Assembly: GCF_900110035.1 (NCBI RefSeq)
Contig: NZ_FOCF01000012.1
Location: 22,395 to 86,394, forward strand
Origin: Sphingomonas gellani
Lineage (GTDB): Bacteria > Pseudomonadota > Alphaproteobacteria > Sphingomonadales > Sphingomonadaceae
Reading direction: 5' to 3'
Length of the DNA stretch: 64,000 nucleotides
Shown: one piece after another, positions 58,830-64,000 of the stretch
Numbering within the stretch: position 1 is the first letter of the stretch
Layout of the letters: every line of letters begins with the position of its first letter
Program-made: the position numbers and the translations under genes
Notes under the pieces: model-generated
Told to the model about the DNA's origin: nothing
The model's database searches: none
What the model saw: only the letters and a program-made list of their open reading frames with translations

Positions 58830-59830
58830 CCCAGACGATCCTCAGGACCATACATCAGGAGCAAACGGCGGATGTGGTTCCGCTTAAGGGAACGACGGAC
58901 GTCTACCTGGCGGCCTACCTCGCCCCATTCGCCGGCTGGCTCGCCGACGAGGCCGTGACCGAAATCCTTGTCAACCGACCCGGCGAAGTCTGGGTCGAGG
59001 CCGCGGGCACGATGCGGCGCGAGGAGGTGCCGGCGATCGACGACCAGCTGATCCGCCGGCTCGCCGAGCAGGTCGCTCGGGTCAGCCACCAAGGCATCAA
59101 CCGCGAGCGGCCGCTGCTCGCGGCGACGTTGCCCGACGGCGCGCGCGTCCAGTTCGCAGGACCGCCAGCGACGCGGGGGCATTGGGCCATGGCGATGCGC
59201 CGCCACCGGCTGGTCGAAACCACGCTCGACGCTTATGCACGGCCGCCGGGCGCGCCGGTATTGGCGGTGCTCGAACCCGATCCCGAGACGGATCCTGTCG
59301 AGTACCTCCGCTTCTGCGTCGCGACGCGCAACACGGTGCTGATCAGCGGCGGCACCTCGTCGGGGAAGACGACGTTCCTCAACGCGCTCCTGCGCGAGGT
59401 GCCCGCCGACCAGCGCGTCGTCGTGGTCGAGGACACGCCGGAGATCCGGCTCGCATGCGGCAACGGCGTCGGTCTGCTCGCCGTCAAGGGCGAGACCGGC
59501 GAGGCAAGGGTGACCACCGACGACCTGCTGCAGGCGTCGCTGCGCCTCAGGCCCGATCGCATCGTGCTGGGGGAACTGCGCGGAGCGGAAGCGGTCAGCT
59601 TCCTGCGCGCGATCAACACCGGCCATCCCGGCTCGTTCTCGACCATCCACGCCAACAGCCCGGCCGGCGCGCTGGAGCAGCTCGCGCTGATGGTCATGCA
59701 GGCGGGCTTGGGGCTCAGCCGCCAGGACACGCTGGCCTACGCGCGCTCGGTGATCGACGTGGTGGTCCAGCTCGACCGTCAGGGCGGCAGCCGCGGCATC
59801 GCCGCGGTGACGCACACGAGCAATCTCTGA
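58826..59830 (+). CDS. virB11: VirB11-type traffic ATPase
   Basis: A 334-residue hexameric-ATPase family member. Walker A is VLISGGTSSGKTTFLNALLR; Walker B and Asp/His boxes are RIVLGELRGAEAVSFLRAIN and STIHANSPAGALEQLALMVM. ATG at 58826. With VirB4 it powers the machine. Confidence 0.93.
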   Translation: MTQTILRTIHQEQTADVVPLKGTTDVYLAAYLAPFAGWLADEAVTEILVNRPGEVWVEAAGTMRREEVPAIDDQLIRRLAEQVARVSHQGINRERPLLAATLPDGARVQFAGPPATRGHWAMAMRRHRLVETTLDAYARPPGAPVLAVLEPDPETDPVEYLRFCVATRNTVLISGGTSSGKTTFLNALLREVPADQRVVVVEDTPEIRLACGNGVGLLAVKGETGEARVTTDDLLQASLRLRPDRIVLGELRGAEAVSFLRAINTGHPGSFSTIHANSPAGALEQLALMVMQAGLGLSRQDTLAYARSVIDVVVQLDRQGGSRGIAAVTHTSNL

Positions 59831-59875
59831 GACATATCAGGGCGGCAAGGCCGCGCTTGCGAAAGGAGAAGTGAT

Positions 59876-60058
59876 ATGGGTTCCATGAGCATGGTGCACT
59901 GGCTGGTCGCGGTGGCGGCGATGACGCTGCTGTTCGGTGGCGGTCGTATTGCCAACAGCATGGGTGACCTCGGCAAGGGTCTGAAGGCGTTCCGCCGCGA
60001 GATGGCGGACGCGGAAGCGGCCCCGGCGCCGAGGCTGGAAGCACCCGGCGAGCGCTGA
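59876..60058 (+). CDS. TatA/E-like protein
   Basis: A 60-residue protein with an N-terminal transmembrane helix (MVHWLVAVAAMTLLFGGGRI), then the conserved hinge and amphipathic helix (NSMGDLGKGLKAFRREM). FGGGRI-x6-GDLGKGLKAF is the TatA signature. GAAAGGAGAAG stands upstream. It lies between virB11 and the sensor kinase gene. Whether it supports Tat export of the nearby dioxygenase-like proteins is inference; a housekeeping TatA should exist elsewhere. Confidence 0.88.
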   Translation: MGSMSMVHWLVAVAAMTLLFGGGRIANSMGDLGKGLKAFRREMADAEAAPAPRLEAPGER

Positions 60059-60071
60059 TAGCGTCGGCAAC

Positions 60072-62192
60072 ATGCGGTTGAGTAGGGACACGGAACAGGC
60101 GTCGGCCCGCGGCCTTGGCAGACTCGGCGGGCCGCCGTTGATCGTGCAGCTGATCGGGTTGCTGGTCGGCGCGTTGGTCGCGGCGCAGCTGGTCACCTTG
60201 CTGCTCACCCTGGTGTTGCCGCCTGCGCCCCCTCGCAAATACGCGCTCGCCGACATCGCCGCCTCGCTCCGGCAGCAGGGCAGTGGCGATGACCGGTTCG
60301 ATCGGGTGATCCAATCCGGGCCACCCGACCTCTCCGCGCGCGGCTGGTTTGTCTCGGAAAGCTCGCGCGGCAAGCTCGCCGGGCTGCTGCATGCACCGGT
60401 GCGGCAGGTCGCGCTCGGCTTCTACACGCAGCTGCCCGTGGGCGGCGCGGTCGACCCCGTGGCCACGCCCGAGCGATTGCCGGGCGATGCGGAGCGGATG
60501 CGTGGAGGGCAATTCAGTGCGGAAACCGATGATGCGGTAACACTTGAAGCGGTCGTGTGGTCCGTGGAAGCGGAGCGCCCGCGTCTTATCCGTGCGGCGC
60601 TATTTCAGCAGGGACCGGGCGGTCCGCCGGGCGGCGGCTTCCCCGGCGGCGGACCGCCAGGCGGTGGGTTCCCAGGAGCCGGCCTGCCGGGCGGTGGCTT
60701 CCCGCAGTCACTGCCCCAACCTCCGCCGACGCTGCCGCGGCAGGCCCCTCCACAGCTGCCATCTACGCAGCCACAGCCGCAGGCTCAGCCTCAAGCACTG
60801 GCACCGACGGCGCAGCCGCCGGCGAGCATGCAGCCGGGATCCCCTGGTGCCGTCCTCGCGCCGGGGACCAGCCCGCAGCCACCCCTGCGCAGCGCGCTGC
60901 CACCGGGGGTTGGATTGCCGCAGCTCACAGCCCCTGGCATCGGAGGCGCGCTGCCCCGCACCCCGGAGAGCAGCTCGCTGCCACCGCCTCGTCGGCCCGA
61001 ACCGCAGCCTCAAGATACAGCTCCTCTTGCTGCTGCGTCCAACCCCGCGCCATCAGTCCCGCCCGCGGTACCGACGACCCCTGCACCGACCACTGGCGCG
61101 GAAAGAATCGCGCCGCCGCAGGATGCGGATGGTACCTCGGACGCCGTCGAAGGTGTTGCGCCACCGCCCGCGGGCCGGCCGGTCCCGATCGTACGCCCGA
61201 CCACCGGCCTCTTCGGGCTCGCGCCCGCTCCGTTCGTGGAAGGTGACTTCGTCGCCGGCTTGCAGTTGCCGGACGGCCGTTGGGCGGTCGTCTCGCCCCG
61301 CGCCGAAGGATTTCCGAACGCGTGGCAGCGCCGCGTTGCGCTCTGGTTCCTGCTGTCGCTGCTCGCGGTAGCGCCGATCGCATGGATCTTCATGCGGCGG
61401 ATCGTGGGCCCGCTCAACGAGTTCGCCCATGCTGCCGACGTGCTCGGTCGTGATCCCGGCGCGGCGGTCCTACCGCTCGACGGTCCGGCCGAGATCGGCC
61501 GCGCCGCCCACGCCTTCAATCAGATGCAGAGCCGGCTGCGCAGCTTCGTTGACGACCGTACGGCGATGATCGGGGCGATCAGCCACGACCTTCGCACCCC
61601 GCTCACTCGCCTGCGCTTCCGGATCGAGGACGTGCCCGAGGACCAGCAGGACGGGCTACGTGGCGAGGTGGCGGAAATGGAGGAGATGATCACCTCCGTG
61701 ATTGCCTTCATGCGGGATGCCTCTACGCCTGCGGCACGTGAACGGCGCGACTTGGCGGAGATTGTCGACGAGGTGGTGGAGGACGCGACACTGCTCGGCG
61801 ATGTGCATGCCGACCGGGTGGAGAGCGCAGTCGTGGATGTCGACCCGCTCGGCATCCGGCGCGTGCTCGACAACCTTCTCACCAACGCCATGAAATATGG
61901 TGGTGGACACACCCGCGTGGCGCTTCGCGTCGAGAATGCCTGCGCCATTGCGGAAATAGTAGACGACGGACCCGGCTTGCCCGACGCCGAACTGGAGCGG
62001 GTGTTCGAGCCCTTCTACCGAACGGAGGCGGCGCGCCGCTCAGGGCGCGAAGGTAGCGGGCTTGGGCTCGCGGTCTGCCGGTCCATTGCGCGCGCGCACG
62101 GCGGCGACGTCGCGCTGTTCCGCGCGCCCAACGGTTTCACCGCACGCGTCACCCTGCCGTTGGCCTTTCCCAACGACTGCCGGGTCGGGTGA
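60072..62192 (+). CDS. EnvZ-like histidine kinase with long proline-rich periplasmic insert
   Basis: A 706-residue protein. TM1 (about 25-50) and TM2 (about 421-440) enclose a large periplasmic region: an alpha/beta part (50-180), then a Gly/Pro-rich stretch (181-215, repeats of PGGGFPGGGPPGGGFP type) and a Pro/Ala/Gln-rich segment to about 370. HAMP, HisKA with His near 505 (MIGAISHDLRTPLTRLRFRI) and an ATPase (VLDNLLTNAMKYGG; DDGPGLP; GSGLGLAVCRSIARAHGG) follow. Likely partner of the OmpR-type regulator at 51044. Confidence 0.9.
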   Translation: MRLSRDTEQASARGLGRLGGPPLIVQLIGLLVGALVAAQLVTLLLTLVLPPAPPRKYALADIAASLRQQGSGDDRFDRVIQSGPPDLSARGWFVSESSRGKLAGLLHAPVRQVALGFYTQLPVGGAVDPVATPERLPGDAERMRGGQFSAETDDAVTLEAVVWSVEAERPRLIRAALFQQGPGGPPGGGFPGGGPPGGGFPGAGLPGGGFPQSLPQPPPTLPRQAPPQLPSTQPQPQAQPQALAPTAQPPASMQPGSPGAVLAPGTSPQPPLRSALPPGVGLPQLTAPGIGGALPRTPESSSLPPPRRPEPQPQDTAPLAAASNPAPSVPPAVPTTPAPTTGAERIAPPQDADGTSDAVEGVAPPPAGRPVPIVRPTTGLFGLAPAPFVEGDFVAGLQLPDGRWAVVSPRAEGFPNAWQRRVALWFLLSLLAVAPIAWIFMRRIVGPLNEFAHAADVLGRDPGAAVLPLDGPAEIGRAAHAFNQMQSRLRSFVDDRTAMIGAISHDLRTPLTRLRFRIEDVPEDQQDGLRGEVAEMEEMITSVIAFMRDASTPAARERRDLAEIVDEVVEDATLLGDVHADRVESAVVDVDPLGIRRVLDNLLTNAMKYGGGHTRVALRVENACAIAEIVDDGPGLPDAELERVFEPFYRTEAARRSGREGSGLGLAVCRSIARAHGGDVALFRAPNGFTARVTLPLAFPNDCRVG

Positions 62193-63109
62193 TGGGATCG
62201 AGAAATAGGATCGTCTCTAGCTTGGTTCCGCTGGCGCTCGTCGTGGCGTCGCCGGAACGGGCGGCTGCGCAGGTTGGAGCGGAAACCGCCAAGGTTGAGG
62301 AGCAGCCGTCAGCCTCCTCCGCTCCAGCCACGCCGCCCGCGCCCGATTGGATCGCGACGCTCTCATCCGGCGTGCTGGCGCGCGACGGCGATGCCGTGCG
62401 TCCGTTCGTTGTGGCCGGGCTCAGCCGCCGGATGGGTCGAGGCTATGTCAGGGTCGCCGCGACCGGCTTCCGAAGCGTGGTGCGCCAGGTGGACGCAGCG
62501 CTCCCGTCTGATTTCGTGATTGGCTCGGTGGGCGCGGGCGGCACATTCGGGCGCTGGTTCGTCGACGGCTACCTGTCGGCGGGTCGCCAATACTACACCG
62601 GCGTCACGACACCGCTCGGAACTCGCTCCGCTCAGGTAGGCAGCGCCAGCAGCGTCTATGGTGCGGCGTTGAGCGGCGGGCATTTTATTAAGCTGTCTCC
62701 GCGCTTCTACGTCACGCCCAACCTAGCGGTTCAATACGGCCGTAGCCGCGCCCTGCGCTCGGCGCTGACTCCGGCGGCACCGCTCGACTATGAGACGCGC
62801 GAGCGTGCCTGGACCGGCAGCGCCACCGCGCGCGTCGACCGCTTCTTCGGCTCCGGCAATCGCCATATCGTCGGCGTATCCCTCAGCCGCGTCCAGAGCA
62901 GCAACGGAGCGACGGTGCTGTCTTCGGGCGGGATGGGTGGACTGCCAGCGGAGGCAACCGATGTTGCTGACGCGTGGTTCATCGCAGGTGCGTCCGGCTC
63001 ATTCCAGATCGCACCCCGGCTCTGGATCGACGCGTCAGCAAGTACCACCACCGGCTCACGGACCGGCGACTACCGTTCCGTATCTCTGGGAGCACGGCTC
63101 GGCTTCTAA
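62192..63109 (+). CDS. Putative outer-membrane beta-barrel protein
   Basis: About 305 residues from the ATG at 62192 (one base of overlap with the kinase stop). A signal peptide (IVSSLVPLALVVASPERAAA) precedes repeated amphipathic strands (GYVRVAATGFRSVVRQVDAA, GGTFGRWFVDGYLSAGRQYY, FYVTPNLAVQYGRSRALRSA) and a terminal Phe (SLGARLGF), all expected of a beta-barrel. It could provide an outer-membrane port or surface factor for this system; that is inference. Confidence 0.7.
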   Translation: MGSRNRIVSSLVPLALVVASPERAAAQVGAETAKVEEQPSASSAPATPPAPDWIATLSSGVLARDGDAVRPFVVAGLSRRMGRGYVRVAATGFRSVVRQVDAALPSDFVIGSVGAGGTFGRWFVDGYLSAGRQYYTGVTTPLGTRSAQVGSASSVYGAALSGGHFIKLSPRFYVTPNLAVQYGRSRALRSALTPAAPLDYETRERAWTGSATARVDRFFGSGNRHIVGVSLSRVQSSNGATVLSSGGMGGLPAEATDVADAWFIAGASGSFQIAPRLWIDASASTTTGSRTGDYRSVSLGARLGF

Positions 63110-63205
63110 TCTGGCGTCGTGAGCTATTTGCCGCGAAAGGACGCCCCCGCCCCTTCCGCGTTGATTGCATGTTGTTCCGGCGCGGGAAGATGACGGTATA
63201 GGGTC

Positions 63206-63260
63206 GGGGCTGTTGAAAAAGGCGGTCGCTGCCGTGGCCGCCTGTTCCGATTAGATGAGA
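63206..63260 (+). repeat. IS6-like terminal repeat (copy 2)
   Basis: GGGGCTGTTGAAAAAGGC at 63206-63223 is identical to 2931-2948 and lies about 130 bases past the transposase stop. It is the probable right end of the IS6-family element. Confidence 0.6.
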
Positions 63261-63352
63261 AGCGGAACAGCGGTCGGATTGGCGGCTGGGTGCCGTCAGT
63301 CCAAGACGAACCGCTGTTCGCACGATGCACTCCGGCCTTTGTAGGTCACAAA

Positions 63353-64000
63353 CTAGCTCGCAAGCGTTTGCCACTCCGCCAGTGCGGCGGAACGTCGGTG
63401 CTTGTAGGTCTGACGATCAACGAGGTGGCGTTCGAGGCTGAAGTGGTTGTGGATGTTGGCGTGGACAGAGGCGAACTTCTGGAGCGTCTTCATCTGTCGG
63501 AAGCGCAGCATCGCCCGCTCGCGTCGTCGAAACGGCAGGTGCGAGTTCTCGACCCGGTTGTTGGCCCATCGACCGATCTCCTGCCGGTCCCTGCAGCCAA
63601 GCTCATCCATGGCAGCGCCGTAGCTGCGCAGCCCATCAGTGGCGATCACCTGCCGTGAGCCGTGGCGCTTCAGCGCCTTCTTCATGAAGCCGAGCGCTGC
63701 TGCCTTGTCGCGGGTTCTGGTGACGAAGCTCTCAAGGATCTCGCCCTCGTGATCCACCGCTCGCCACAGGTAGACCATTTCACCGTTCAGTTTCACGTAC
63801 ATCTCGTCCAGGTGCCAGCGCCATTGGCGAAAGCCCCGTATCCGGCTCACCCGTTGACGGCGTATGTCGTCCGCTCACCGCAGACCGAACCTGTTCCACC
63901 AGTGGCGCACCGTCTCGTGGCAGATGTCGATGCCGCGCTCGAACAGCAGGTCCTCAACGTTCCTCAAGCTGAGCGGAAAGCGCACATACATCATGACCAC
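63353..64000 (-). pseudogene. IS6-family transposase, interrupted, 5' end outside window
   Basis: The minus-strand frame reads RWHLDEMYVKLNGEMVYLWR, HEGEILESFVTRTRDKAAAL and VIATDGLRSYGAAMDELGCR, the IS6 DDE core, and ends with HRRSAALAEWQTLAS. Upstream of 63875 a TGA interrupts the same frame, while the residues before it (EDLLFERGIDICHETVRHWW) are also IS6-like. So one nonsense mutation separates an N-terminal part that leaves the window from the rest. Confidence 0.75.

Noticed and set aside
58484..59815. 443-codon minus-strand frame opposite virB11
   Set aside because: Shadow of virB11, whose Walker A and His boxes are intact on the plus strand.
1..64000. tRNA, rRNA, riboswitch or phage genes
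   Set aside because: No cloverleaf, conserved rRNA block or phage structural protein was recognised by eye; absence is not proven without a covariance-model search.

Overview
The window reads as chromosomal DNA of a high-GC alphaproteobacterium, most likely Sphingomonas or a close relative. Coding is dense on both strands. Recognisable alphaproteobacterial families include HWE/HisKA_2 sensor kinases with DUF4118-type membrane domains, a GcrA-like mini-protein, DUF1176 and DUF4424 proteins and an I78-type inhibitor. Short intergenic motifs of the TTTCCCGATC type recur. I saw no rRNA, tRNA or CRISPR array.

Layout. 0-3 kb: the end of a Crp/Fnr regulator, a GAF protein and an HWE kinase with a stand-alone receiver. 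3-16 kb: a set of enzyme and regulator pairs (LysR/NAD(P)H quinone reductase, MarR/FAD monooxygenase, old yellow enzyme, SRPBCC/LysR, Nudix, GNAT) plus an overlapping pair of DJ-1/PfpI lipoprotein and GlxA-type AraC regulator. 15.7-24 kb: a run of mostly unrecognised secreted or membrane proteins. 24-30 kb: a winged-helix regulator and membrane protein divergent from a CPBP protease with repeated operator half-sites, a TetR relic, a GAF/degenerate-GGDEF/EAL protein and a sensor kinase that has lost its N-box. 30-36 kb: a glutamine-amidotransferase-like hydrolase with serine O-acetyltransferase behind a palindromic operator, then IS5 and IS3 debris fused to an unknown gene.

36.5-42.7 kb holds a compact four-gene operon: an exonuclease VII large-subunit homologue with an internal 44-residue tandem repeat, an exonuclease VII small-subunit homologue, a large SF1 (UPF1/Dna2-like) helicase and a two-helix membrane protein. 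It looks like a nuclease-helicase genome-maintenance or anti-phage module that I cannot match to a named system. 43-48 kb: DUF1697, DUF4336, a TetR regulator beside an internally deleted GST, an epoxide hydrolase and a LysR regulator.

48-63 kb is a reduced type IV secretion locus: virB1, B2, B3, B4, B6, then B9, B10, B11. It has no virD4, relaxase, virB5, virB7 or virB8. It is bracketed by an OmpR-type response regulator and an EnvZ-type kinase with a roughly 190-residue proline-rich periplasmic insert. Inside or beside it are an extra TatA-like protein, two exported intradiol-dioxygenase-like proteins with arginine-rich, Tat-like leaders and a candidate outer-membrane beta-barrel. A closely matching 39-nt element precedes both the first dioxygenase gene and virB9, which suggests common control. 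An interrupted IS6-family transposase closes the window. Several genes are visibly broken (10.2, 25.8, 28.1, 45.3, 48.2 and 63.4 kb), so this is a region undergoing gene loss and turnover.
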